From G963667675 sp965249215 (GTDB taxonomy: Bacteria > Chloroflexota > Dehalococcoidia > Lucifugimonadales > UBA3495), in NCBI GenBank assembly GCA_965249215.1, contig CBDFLN010000001.1, forward strand, positions 992,001-1,056,000: a stretch of DNA of 64,000 bases, read 5' to 3'. Of the stretch, positions 24,297-32,065 are shown one piece after another; positions within the stretch are counted from its first letter, which is position 1; the number at the start of each line of letters is the position of its first letter. The position numbers were made by a program, and so were the translations under genes. A model generated the notes under the pieces. The model ran no database searches. It worked only from the letters and a program-made list of their open reading frames with translations, and was not told where the DNA came from.

Positions 24297-24857
24297 ATCG
24301 CCAGGCAGTATCGGGTAAACGAGCGCATAGGATCTCCTCAGGTTCGGGTAATCGGCGAAGACGGTGGGCAACTCGGCGTCATGGACGTAAGACAAGCGCT
24401 CCAGCTTGCCAGGGACGCCAACATCGATCTGGTCGAGGTAGCTCCAAACTCTGACCCACCGGTATGCCGCCTGCTCGACTACGGAAAACTGCGGTACCTC
24501 AGCTCGAAGAAGGAGAGAGAGTCCAAAAAGGGTCAGAAAAGCACTGACCTAAGGGAAGTGCGGTTTCGGCCCAACATAGGTTCCCACGACCTGGATTCCA
24601 AGACCCGTAAAGTCAGGGAGTTGATTAACGACGGTTCCAAGGTGAAATTGACAGTCAGATTTCGAGGGCGGGAGGCGGCCCATCAACAACTGGGGTTATT
24701 GGTCCTCAAGCGTGTGGCCGACGAGCTAAAGGACGAAGTCCGCCTGGAGAAACCACCTGCGCTGGAGGGGAGGGCGCTTTCGATGATCCTGGTGCCGACC
24801 CCCCAACGCAGTGAGAAAACAGAGAAAGCCGCAGACCTAGCCGATGCCAAAACTTAA
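24297..24857 (+). CDS. infC: Translation initiation factor IF-3 (ATC start)
   Basis: IF-3 binds the 30S subunit and enforces start-codon fidelity. The conserved N-terminal block (IARQYRVNERIGSPQVRVIG, then EDGGQLGVMDVRQALQLARD) is in frame upstream of the first ATG at 24381. Between the in-frame stop at 24270 and 24381 there is no ATG, GTG or TTG. The ATC at 24297 follows a strong GGAGGGAGAGGAG, giving a normal 186-aa protein. Starting at ATG 24381 would remove 28 conserved residues. Rare start codons in infC are known (AUU in E. coli) and allow IF-3 to limit its own translation. Its end overlaps rpmI by 14 bp. Confidence 0.93.
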   Translation: MARQYRVNERIGSPQVRVIGEDGGQLGVMDVRQALQLARDANIDLVEVAPNSDPPVCRLLDYGKLRYLSSKKERESKKGQKSTDLREVRFRPNIGSHDLDSKTRKVRELINDGSKVKLTVRFRGREAAHQQLGLLVLKRVADELKDEVRLEKPPALEGRALSMILVPTPQRSEKTEKAADLADAKT

Positions 24858-25041
24858 GACCCACAAAGGCGCCAAAGCCCGTATCCACGTTACCGGTTCC
24901 GGGAAGCTGATGCGCCGCAAACGAATGAGCAGCCACCTCCGGCGCAAGAAGCCCACCAAGGTTACTCGCAAATTCGCGCAGAAACTTCTGATGGACAGCA
25001 GCAACTTGCCCCGCTTCGCCCGGTTGCTTCCGTACGGTTAA
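24844..25041 (+). CDS. rpmI: Ribosomal protein L35
   Basis: A 65-aa basic protein (MPKLKTHKGAKARIHVTGSG, then KLMRRKRMSSHLRRKKPTKV) of typical L35 length, in the standard infC-rpmI-rplT order. The start lies inside the end of infC, implying translational coupling. The stop codon is part of an 18-bp tandem duplication (acggttaagctcagcaag at 25034-25051, then acggttaacctcagcaaa at 25052-25069). Confidence 0.97.
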   Translation: MPKLKTHKGAKARIHVTGSGKLMRRKRMSSHLRRKKPTKVTRKFAQKLLMDSSNLPRFARLLPYG

Positions 25042-25090
25042 GCTCAGCAAGACGGTTAACCTCAGCAAACCCTGCAACGGAGACCAGCAA

Positions 25091-25450
25091 TTGCCTAGAG
25101 TAAAAAGAGGAGTCACCAAGCACCGGCGGCACAAGAAGGTGCTGCTGGCAGCCCGGGGATTTCATGCGTCCTCACACCGTAACTACAAGTGGGCCAAGGA
25201 AGCCCTGCTACATGCTTGGGACCACGCCTATCGCCACCGCCGCGAACGCAAGGGCGATTTCAGGCGGCTGTGGATTGTCCGCATCGGGGCGGCCTGCCGC
25301 CAGTCGGGCATTACCTACAGCCGGTTCATGTACGGGTTGAAAAAGGCCGGCGTGGAACTCGATCGTAAGGTGCTGGCCGACTTGGCGGTACGGGACGAAG
25401 CGGCCTTCCAAAAGCTGGTAGGCATCGCTGCCGAGCAAGCCGGGGCCTGA
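25091..25450 (+). CDS. rplT: Ribosomal protein L20
   Basis: A 119-aa protein with the L20 signature (MPRVKRGVTKHRRHKKVLLA; HRNYKWAKEALLHAWDHAYR; LWIVRIGAACRQSGITYSRF). L20 binds 23S rRNA early in large-subunit assembly. The start is TTG at 25091, fixed by the universally conserved MPRVKRG N-terminus. Last gene of the infC operon. Confidence 0.97.
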   Translation: MPRVKRGVTKHRRHKKVLLAARGFHASSHRNYKWAKEALLHAWDHAYRHRRERKGDFRRLWIVRIGAACRQSGITYSRFMYGLKKAGVELDRKVLADLAVRDEAAFQKLVGIAAEQAGA

Positions 25451-25530
25451 CTGCCCTCTTACCTTAACCGTGCACCGGTAGACGCTGACCGGTTTAGACC
25501 GGGACCGGCCCAGGCAACGCCCCAGAACGC

Positions 25531-25977
25531 TTAGGACTTGGACTTCTTGGCTTCCGTCTCTTTCCTGACGAAACCGTAGTAGGTGTCCGCCTCCAGTATC
25601 TTGCCCAGCGTCTCTTCGCTCATGTTGATGGGGCGCACCGGGGTAGCCCACTTCTCCGTCAGTTCGTAGTGAATGGCGCTCAACAGCGTCGGCCGGTTGC
25701 GCTGTCTCAGCAATATCCGGAACACAATCTCCTGAATCGGCATCTCGGTCCGGATGAAGTCTTCGTCGTTCCGGCTGAATTTGGCGATTTCGCTCACCAG
25801 CTTTGTTACGTCAGGCAATTCCTGGTCCGGCTTTGTCAGGGACGGGCAAGCCGCCGGGCGGCGGCCGGCAACCAATGTCAGCGCAGACCGATTCAGTTGG
25901 GCCAGGCGCGGAAAGCTGATCTGGTACTGGGGCACCAGCTTGGGTTCCTGGGTAGCTTTGGACTCGGCAGTGGTCAT
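25531..25977 (-). CDS. Hypothetical protein overlapping moeA
   Basis: A 148-aa soluble protein (MTTAESKATQEPKLVPQYQI; PDVTKLVSEIAKFSRNDEDF; MPIQEIVFRILLRQRNRPTL). Its ATG overlaps the moeA stop (ATGA at 25974-25977), so the two are translationally coupled. The C-terminus (EETLGKILEADTYYGFVRKE) looks helical. No family recognised. The coupling suggests a role with molybdenum-cofactor synthesis or a molybdoenzyme, but nothing in the sequence confirms that. Confidence 0.7.
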   Translation of the reverse strand: MTTAESKATQEPKLVPQYQISFPRLAQLNRSALTLVAGRRPAACPSLTKPDQELPDVTKLVSEIAKFSRNDEDFIRTEMPIQEIVFRILLRQRNRPTLLSAIHYELTEKWATPVRPINMSEETLGKILEADTYYGFVRKETEAKKSKS

Positions 25978-27302
25978 AAGTCAACCTCTTCGTTCCAGTC
26001 AAGCATGATTATCTGGACCCTTTCTCCTCGGGCCTTGGTAGGCAGGTTGTCCGGGCATATAGCCAGGCCATTGGCCCGAGACATGGACGTCAGGATGTTC
26101 GACCCCTGAGGCCCGGTGGGCTCCGCGTAATAGGCGCCGTCTTTCTTGGTTACCTCCACCCGGGCGTATACTCGTCGACCGTCGAAATTGTGAATGGGGC
26201 CGGTGAGCACCCCTTCCACCATGGGGCGGGCCAGCCGCTTGCGTCCCAGCATAGTCCTGATGGCGGGACGGGCGAACATCTCAAAAGCCACCATGGCGCT
26301 CACCGGATTGCCCGGCAACCCCAGCATGGGCACCAGCTTGCCGCGGGGGCCGTGAAGATGACCGAAGGCGAGGGGCTTGGCCGGCCGCATGCGCACCGAC
26401 CAGAAGTTGACCTCCCCACGCTGGGTCAGAACGTCCTTGACGATGTCGTAATCGCCTTTGGACACCCCCGCGGTGGTGATCACCAGGTCTGCGTCTACGG
26501 CCTCCTCCAGTTTCCGGTGCAGGTCATCCGGTTCGTCTTTGGCTATACCCAGAGTCTTGGGAATACCGCCGCAGGCGGCAACCGAGGCGGCAATAGTGAA
26601 GCTGTTGCTGTCGTAAATCTTGCCTCCCTCCAGGGTTGCGCCCATCGGCGTCAGCTCGTCGCCGGTGGCCAGGACCGACACCACCGGCGTCCGGGCTACT
26701 TTGGCTTTTTCCAGCCCCAATGAGGCGAGGACTCCAACCTCCGCCGGCCTCATTACGGCGCCGGCCTTCAACACCAACTCGCCCTCGCCTACGTCTTCCC
26801 CTGCCGGTCGGACGTTGGCCCCAAGAGGCAGCGCCGCCATGATGGCCACCTCTTCCAACGGCCTTCCGGCCTTCCGGCGTTCCACTTCATCCGTCTCTTC
26901 GAAGGGCACCACGGTGTCGGCCCCGTCGGGAACGGGCGCGCCGGTCATGATTCGCACCGCCGTGCCGGGCTGTACGCTCTGCGATGGGAGCTGGCCAGCG
27001 GCCACCAGGCCGATGACCTTAAGCTGCCGCGGTTTGCCGGGAGCTGCATCGATGATGTCGTCACCCCGCACCGCATAACCGTCCATACCCGAGTTGGCCA
27101 TAGGGGGGATGTCTCGCGGGGACCTGATATCTTCCGCCAGCGCACGGCCCAAGGTTTCCAGTACCGGGGTGGATACCGGTTCCAAGGGGCTGAAGCTGGC
27201 CATGATGCGCTGGTAGGCGTCTTCCACGCTCAGCATGTCCTGTCCCACGTGCCGGTGGCCGTGCTCATGGGGGGATGCGTGTCTGTGGGCGTGCGCTGTC
27301 AT
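25974..27302 (-). CDS. moeA: Molybdopterin molybdotransferase
   Basis: A 442-aa MoeA, inserting molybdate into adenylylated molybdopterin. The first 20 residues contain seven histidines (HAHRHASPHEHGHRH), an extension that could bind metal. The canonical part begins LSVEDAYQRIMASFSPLEPV, followed by PPMANSGMDGYAVRGDD, the GAPVPDGADTVVPFEET domain, the MoCF/MogA-like domain (VVSVLATGDEL, YDSNSFTIAA, TTAGVSKGDYD, LPGNPVSAMVAFE) and a C-terminal beta domain. Downstream of pheT on the same strand, with an 18-bp gap. Confidence 0.96.
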   Translation of the reverse strand: MTAHAHRHASPHEHGHRHVGQDMLSVEDAYQRIMASFSPLEPVSTPVLETLGRALAEDIRSPRDIPPMANSGMDGYAVRGDDIIDAAPGKPRQLKVIGLVAAGQLPSQSVQPGTAVRIMTGAPVPDGADTVVPFEETDEVERRKAGRPLEEVAIMAALPLGANVRPAGEDVGEGELVLKAGAVMRPAEVGVLASLGLEKAKVARTPVVSVLATGDELTPMGATLEGGKIYDSNSFTIAASVAACGGIPKTLGIAKDEPDDLHRKLEEAVDADLVITTAGVSKGDYDIVKDVLTQRGEVNFWSVRMRPAKPLAFGHLHGPRGKLVPMLGLPGNPVSAMVAFEMFARPAIRTMLGRKRLARPMVEGVLTGPIHNFDGRRVYARVEVTKKDGAYYAEPTGPQGSNILTSMSRANGLAICPDNLPTKARGERVQIIMLDWNEEVDL

Positions 27303-27320
27303 GGGCTTTCCTCCGTTGCT

Positions 27321-29723
27321 CTAGGTCCGCAGAGACGCTTGGACTTCCCGTTCCAGGGTGCGCATCAGACCGTCGAGGGAGCGGTTCACCTCCTCAGTGG
27401 TCAAAGTCCGGTCCTTCGCCTGGAAAGACAGGTGAAAGGCAAGAGATTTTGTGCCCGGAGGAACATTGTCGCCGGTGTAGATGTCGAACAGGTCAGCATC
27501 GCGCACCAACCGGTGGCGCGTTATGGCGTCGAGCACCTTGCCCGCCGGTACGTCCGCCGGGACAACCAAAGCCAGGTCGCGGTTGGCCGACGGGAAGCGG
27601 GCCAGGGGGACGAAAGTCCGACTTGCCGCGGGGAGCGCTTGCACAAGGGAATCCAATTGCAGCTCGAAGAAAGCAACCGGCTCGACGCGAACGTCGAATT
27701 TCTCTGCAACGGCCGGGTGCAACTCCCCCACGACACCCAGCGTCACGCCCGCCGCCGCTATCGTAGCTCCCCGTCCGGGGCACAGGAAAGGGTCCTGGAC
27801 CGGGGTGTATTCAGCATCGACCCCCAGGCGCCGCAACAGGCCCTCCACGGCCCCCTTGGCGTCGTAGAAACCCAGGGACTCGCTTTCCGCCAGCCACGAT
27901 GGCTCCCACCGCCTCCCCGCCAGCACGCCGCACACCATCTGCTGCTCCCGGGGCAGGTCTCCCGGCCGGGGTAGGAAGACGCGGCCCAGCTCGAACAGGC
28001 GAAAGGGTCCCTCGCCGTGTCCCTGGTTCGCAGCCAATATCCTCAGCAGGCTGGGCCTCAGCGACGTGCGCAGGCAATTCTCTTCCGAGTTCAAGGGGTT
28101 GGCGACTGTGAGATAGGCGTCGGCTGCGCCGTTGGCGCTCACCTGCGCCAGGTCGTCCGGGTTGATAAGGGGGTAGCTGATGACCTCCTGGATTCCGCTG
28201 GACGCCAGGGTGTCCTTCACCGCGTCCGCCAGCAGCCGCCCGTGGTCCGGCTGTTGATAAGGGATGGGGGTAGAGAGCATGGCCACCGGCACTGAGTCGT
28301 ACCCTAAAATTCGCACCACCTCTTCCACCAGGTCGTCTTCGATGGCGATGTCGCTTCGCCAATAGGGTATGGCGGCGTCCAGCTCGTCGGAACCTTGACG
28401 CCGGGTCTCGAAGCCCAGGGAGCCCAGAACACGCTCGACCGTGTCCAGGTCTACCTCCATGCCCAGCACCTTTCTCAAGCGCCGGGTGGTGAGCCTCACC
28501 GATTTGGGCAGGTCCCGGCCGCCGGGGAATACGTCGATGATGCCCTGGGCCGCAGCGCCGCCGGTTACCTGCAGCATCAGCTGGGTCGCCCGGCGGAGGG
28601 CGATGGGCGCGAGCTCCGGCCGCAGGCCCTTCTCGAACCGGAGGGTGGCGTCGGTACGCAGCCCCAAGCTCCTGGCGGTCTGCCGGTTATTGAGCGGGTC
28701 GAAGCTGGCCGATTCCAGAAGCACGGCGGTGGTACCGGCGGTGATTTCGCTGTTGGCCCCGCCGATGACGCCGCCGAGGCCGATGGGGTCTTGGGCGTCT
28801 GCGATGACCAGAGACTCGGCGTTGAGCTTGCGTGCGACGCCGTCCAAAGTCACCAGGGTCTCCCCGTCCCGGGCCCGGCGCACGATGATAGTGCGGTCCT
28901 TCAGCCGGGTGTAATCGAAAGCATGGAGGGGCTGGTTGTACTCCAGCATTACGTAGTTGGTCACGTCTACGACGTTGTTGATCGGCCGCAGCCCCGCTTT
29001 GGTCAGCCTGTCCTGAAGCCAAGCAGGGGACGGCCCGACTTTGACGTCTTTGACGAGGCTGGCGGTGTAGCGGCCGCAAAGGTCCGGGTCGGCGATGCTT
29101 ATCGACACCTCATCCGATACCGGCGGGCCATCTTCGGGGTAGCTGATTTCCGGCTCCCGGACGGTCGCCCCGGTGAGGGCGGCAACCTCGCGGGCTACGC
29201 CCAGCAGCGAGAAGCAGTCCAACCGGTTGGGCGTCACCTCCAACTCCATTATCGTGTCTCCCAGGTAGCCGTCCAGGGGAGCCCCGACTGGTGCGTCGTC
29301 GGGGAGGACGATTATCCCCGTGTGGTCATCGCCCAGGCGCAACTCCAGCTCTGAACAGATCATGCCCTGGGACATCACGCCGCGGATGCGGGCCGGCTTC
29401 AGGGGCTCCGCGGCCCCGGTATGGGCGTTGAACAGCCTGGCGCCCGGCCTGGCAAAGCATATCTTCTGGCCGGCGTCCACGTTGGGAGCGCCGCACACCA
29501 CCTCGACCTCTTCACTGCCCGTATTCACCTGGCACAGCCTGAGGCGGTCGGCCTGGGGATGAGGCTGTACTGCAGTCACTTGGCCCACCAGGCATTCGCC
29601 CCAGTCCCCAATGCGGTGAATCTCGCCAGCTTCCACGCCGGCCATAGTCAGCCGGTGGGCAAGCTCCTCCACGGGCAGGTCTACGTCCACGTAGTCGCGC
29701 AGCCAGGAGATAGGTATTTTCAT
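27321..29723 (-). CDS. pheT: Phenylalanine-tRNA ligase beta subunit
   Basis: An 800-aa beta subunit of the alpha2-beta2 enzyme. In order: MKIPISWLRDYVDVDLPVEE start; tRNA-binding (EMAP-like) domain about 40-150 (LRLCQVNTGSEEVEVVCGAP, SQGMICSELELRLG); the B3/B4 editing region about 210-380 (LRTDATLRFEKGL); B5 about 400-470 (RKVLGMEVDLDTVERVLGSL); the catalytic-like core; and the C-terminal ferredoxin-fold anticodon-binding domain about 705-800 (FPSANRDLALVVPADVPAGK). Follows pheS by 22 bp. Confidence 0.97.
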   Translation of the reverse strand: MKIPISWLRDYVDVDLPVEELAHRLTMAGVEAGEIHRIGDWGECLVGQVTAVQPHPQADRLRLCQVNTGSEEVEVVCGAPNVDAGQKICFARPGARLFNAHTGAAEPLKPARIRGVMSQGMICSELELRLGDDHTGIIVLPDDAPVGAPLDGYLGDTIMELEVTPNRLDCFSLLGVAREVAALTGATVREPEISYPEDGPPVSDEVSISIADPDLCGRYTASLVKDVKVGPSPAWLQDRLTKAGLRPINNVVDVTNYVMLEYNQPLHAFDYTRLKDRTIIVRRARDGETLVTLDGVARKLNAESLVIADAQDPIGLGGVIGGANSEITAGTTAVLLESASFDPLNNRQTARSLGLRTDATLRFEKGLRPELAPIALRRATQLMLQVTGGAAAQGIIDVFPGGRDLPKSVRLTTRRLRKVLGMEVDLDTVERVLGSLGFETRRQGSDELDAAIPYWRSDIAIEDDLVEEVVRILGYDSVPVAMLSTPIPYQQPDHGRLLADAVKDTLASSGIQEVISYPLINPDDLAQVSANGAADAYLTVANPLNSEENCLRTSLRPSLLRILAANQGHGEGPFRLFELGRVFLPRPGDLPREQQMVCGVLAGRRWEPSWLAESESLGFYDAKGAVEGLLRRLGVDAEYTPVQDPFLCPGRGATIAAAGVTLGVVGELHPAVAEKFDVRVEPVAFFELQLDSLVQALPAASRTFVPLARFPSANRDLALVVPADVPAGKVLDAITRHRLVRDADLFDIYTGDNVPPGTKSLAFHLSFQAKDRTLTTEEVNRSLDGLMRTLEREVQASLRT

Positions 29724-29745
29724 AGGCCTGATTGGGTCCCGCTGT

Positions 29746-30804
29746 TCAAAACTGCCTCAAGAACCTCAGGTCGTTGGCGTAAAAGTGCCGGATGTCGTCA
29801 ATACCGTACTTGAGCATGGCAATGCGCTCGGGGCCCATGCCAAAGGCGAACCCGGTATATTTTTCCGGGTCGTAGCCAACCCCCTGCAATACCTTGGGGT
29901 GCACCATGCCGGCCCCCATTATTTCGATCCAGCCGCTGTCCCTGCACACCCGGCATCCTGTGGCCTCTCCGCCGCAGGCAAAACAGTCTATGGACATGTC
30001 CACGCCTGGCTCGACGAACGGGAAATAGTCGCACCTGAAGCGTACTTTCCGTTCCTGTCCGAACAACCGGCGCGCAAACTCGTACAGGGTGCCCTTCAAG
30101 TTGGCGAAGGTGATGCCTTCATCCACTGCCAGGCCTTCCACCTGGTGAAAGTGCCACTCGTGGGTAGGGTCGGTGGCCTCGTAGCGGTACACCTTTCCCG
30201 GCACTACCACGCGAATCGGAGGCTGACTCGCCTCCATCACCCGCGCCTGCATGGGCGACGTATGGGTGCGGAGCAGCATGGGCCGCTCCCCCGCCTCGTT
30301 CAGGTAGTCCACCCACAGCGTGTCCAACATGTCCCGGGCCGGGTGGCCCTTGGGAATGTTGAGCATCTCGAAGTTGTACTTGTCCCATTCCACCTCGGGG
30401 CCCTCGACGATGTTGAAACCCATACCCACGAAGGCATCGCAAATTTCTCTGACGACCTGGGTGGTAGGATGCAGGCGGCCAAGCGTGTTGGGGCGTCCCG
30501 GCAGGGTAACGTCAAGCCCTTCCTGGGACTCAGTTCGGGCCCTCTCCGCTGCTGTGATTTCCCGCGACCGGATTTCCAGCCGTTGTTCCAGGTCCCGTTT
30601 GGCCTGGTTCGCCAGCGCGCCGGCCTCGCGGCGCTGCTCTACGTCCAACTGGGAAAGGCCCCGCAACAGCGCTGTCAGGCGTCCGCGACGGCCCAGGTAA
30701 GCGACCCGCCAGTCTTCCAGCGATTTCAGGCTCTTTAATTCTTGGAGTTCTTTCAGCGCCCCTTGTGCCAACTCATCGATGGACTGGGCTGTGGGTCCTG
30801 ACAC
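29746..30804 (-). CDS. pheS: Phenylalanine-tRNA ligase alpha subunit
   Basis: A 352-aa catalytic subunit. N-terminal coiled coil about 1-95 (LKELQELKSLKSLEDWRVAY; ANQAKRDLEQRLEIRSREIT), then class II motifs: VEGPEVEWDKYNFEMLNIPK, RTHTSPMQARVM, KVYRYEATDPTHEWHFHQVE and FAFGMGPERIAMLKYGIDD. The CFACGGEATGCRVCRDSGW stretch has four cysteines and could bind zinc. First gene of pheST-moeA, expressed from the promoter at 30866-30895. The leader is about 60 nt and shows no T-box. Confidence 0.97.
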   Translation of the reverse strand: MSGPTAQSIDELAQGALKELQELKSLKSLEDWRVAYLGRRGRLTALLRGLSQLDVEQRREAGALANQAKRDLEQRLEIRSREITAAERARTESQEGLDVTLPGRPNTLGRLHPTTQVVREICDAFVGMGFNIVEGPEVEWDKYNFEMLNIPKGHPARDMLDTLWVDYLNEAGERPMLLRTHTSPMQARVMEASQPPIRVVVPGKVYRYEATDPTHEWHFHQVEGLAVDEGITFANLKGTLYEFARRLFGQERKVRFRCDYFPFVEPGVDMSIDCFACGGEATGCRVCRDSGWIEIMGAGMVHPKVLQGVGYDPEKYTGFAFGMGPERIAMLKYGIDDIRHFYANDLRFLRQF

Positions 30805-30865
30805 CTTTGCCTATTCTCGCCTTCGCCAATTACCGTAACAGCAAATAGTCATGTGCGGCTCAGTC

Positions 30866-30895
30866 ATTATAGGAACGGCGGCGCCTTGGGGTCAA
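30866..30895 (-). promoter_or_regulatory. Promoter of pheS-pheT-moeA
   Basis: On the minus strand TTGACC, an 18-bp spacer, then consensus TATAAT, about 60 bp before pheS. Confidence 0.7.
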
Positions 30896-30949
30896 GGCGG
30901 CTCCCCTGTCTTGGCAGGGCCTTTCAATTGTCCGGACGCCCGCCTCAGT

Positions 30950-31013
30950 CCGTTCGTGGTGAGGCTCTCGAACCATGAACTGATTGGCCTTCGACAAGCT
31001 CAGGCTGAACGGG
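30950..31013. repeat. Complete palindromic copy of the interspersed repeat family
   Basis: Two arms face each other: ccgttcgtggtgaggctctc then gaacc (30950-30974), and ccttcgacaagctcaggctg then aacggg (30988-31013). Each arm has the pattern CCGTTC-x-TGAG-x-TCGAA or its complement. The left arm is identical over 25 bp, inverted, to the entry of the 27-bp array (8215-8239). The right arm matches the unit core of the 17.1-kb array. It lies in a 366-bp noncoding gap between pheS and the gene at 31171; a TATAAT at 31080-31085 may serve that gene. Confidence 0.85.
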
Positions 31014-31170
31014 AGAGCTAACAATTACATGACCCTACCTGTCCAGGCGCCGGCTTGGGACTGCCGCCCGGCGCCCGTGTATAATTGACTGCGGATAGGA
31101 CTCGACGCCGGATGTTCCCATCAAGTTGACGGTGAATACACCCGCAGCGCACCCGCGTGAGGAGGTCTCA

Positions 31171-31527
31171 ATGCCGATTATTCAGCGGCCCTACGTTCCT
31201 CCGGAGGACCAGGCGCCCCAGGAGGAGAACCTGGTCAATCCCGGCGACCCTGAGGCGGCTGCAGGAGGGTCGCGAGACCCCATCACCTTTTACAGCGACT
31301 CGATGCACATATTCAGCAGCCTTTACTCCGCAGTCCTGTTCTTCGGCGAGCAGATGGAAGAGCGGGAGCCGATTCTGCGGGCGCGTATCAAGGTCAGCCC
31401 CCAGATGCTGAAGGCCATCGCCTTGCTCACCGCCAAGCACGTGCGGGAGTATGAAGACGCCGTGGGGCCCATCACCTTGCCGGAGCAGGTCTACTCTGCC
31501 TGGGAACTGGAGCCCGACAAGGCATGA
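31171..31527 (+). CDS. DUF3467-like small protein
   Basis: A 118-aa protein from ATG 31171 with GAGGAGG 10 bases upstream (a longer frame from 31126 lacks one). After a disordered N-terminus, ITFYSDSMHIFSSLYSAVLF, RARIKVSPQMLKAIALLTAK and HVREYEDAVGPITLPEQVY follow the DUF3467 pattern (a strand pair, then vSPqhaKaL..l......YE..fG.I). The function of that family is unknown. The stop overlaps the next gene (ATGA at 31524). Confidence 0.6.
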   Translation: MPIIQRPYVPPEDQAPQEENLVNPGDPEAAAGGSRDPITFYSDSMHIFSSLYSAVLFFGEQMEEREPILRARIKVSPQMLKAIALLTAKHVREYEDAVGPITLPEQVYSAWELEPDKA

Positions 31528-32027
31528 GCGAGGCGTCTGAAGACCGGCCGCTGGCCGAGGACTTTGCCGTCCCAGTCCCGGTCCAACCCGGTGTGGACCA
31601 GGCCGCTCCCCCCGGCTGGGACTGGCGTCGCATAGGCGCGAGCCAGCCCAGCAAGGCGACAATGCAACTCACTCACAGCGACGTAACGCGGGTCATCATC
31701 GACGTGCTGCGGCCGTCGGACTCGCCGCCGGAAGCCCCATTCCGCATAGTCCGGGACATTCCCATCGTCATTATCGATAGCCTGGACAAGTACTGGGCCG
31801 CCGAGTCTCGAGCGAGCCTGCCGTTGAGCGGCCTCAGAGTTCCCGTGGAGCACGAGACCAAGAATGGAGCAAAGCGGGCGCTGGCTGCGGACCTGGCCGC
31901 CCAGTTGAGGCTGCTCCTGTTGCTATCGACTTCTTACCAGCAGAACATGGCCCCCCAGTTACGGGAGAACCTGGCCCTCCTCTCCCGGTACCTGGAGCCG
32001 CGGCAGGATTCTGGGGACGGGAGTTGA
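31524..32027 (+). CDS. Hypothetical protein coupled to DUF3467-like gene
   Basis: A 167-aa protein whose ATG overlaps the previous stop. The N-terminal ~50 residues are disordered and acidic/Pro-rich; the rest is mixed alpha/beta (VTRVIIDVLRPSDSPPEAPF, VRDIPIVIIDSLDKYWAAES) with a Leu-rich helix (LAAQLRLLLLLSTSYQQNMA) too amphipathic to be a clear membrane span. No recognised family. Likely acts together with its neighbour. Confidence 0.65.
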   Translation: MSEASEDRPLAEDFAVPVPVQPGVDQAAPPGWDWRRIGASQPSKATMQLTHSDVTRVIIDVLRPSDSPPEAPFRIVRDIPIVIIDSLDKYWAAESRASLPLSGLRVPVEHETKNGAKRALAADLAAQLRLLLLLSTSYQQNMAPQLRENLALLSRYLEPRQDSGDGS

Positions 32028-32065
32028 CCGCCAGCCGGCTTCCTGCCTACAACTGTCCTGCTCCG

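Noticed and set aside
28395..29354. 319-aa plus-strand ORF inside pheT
   Set aside because: Antisense shadow of a well-conserved gene in GC-rich DNA; no ribosome binding site or known motif.
30805..30865. T-box leader upstream of pheS
   Set aside because: The leader is only about 60 nt and no T-box sequence or specifier structure is visible.
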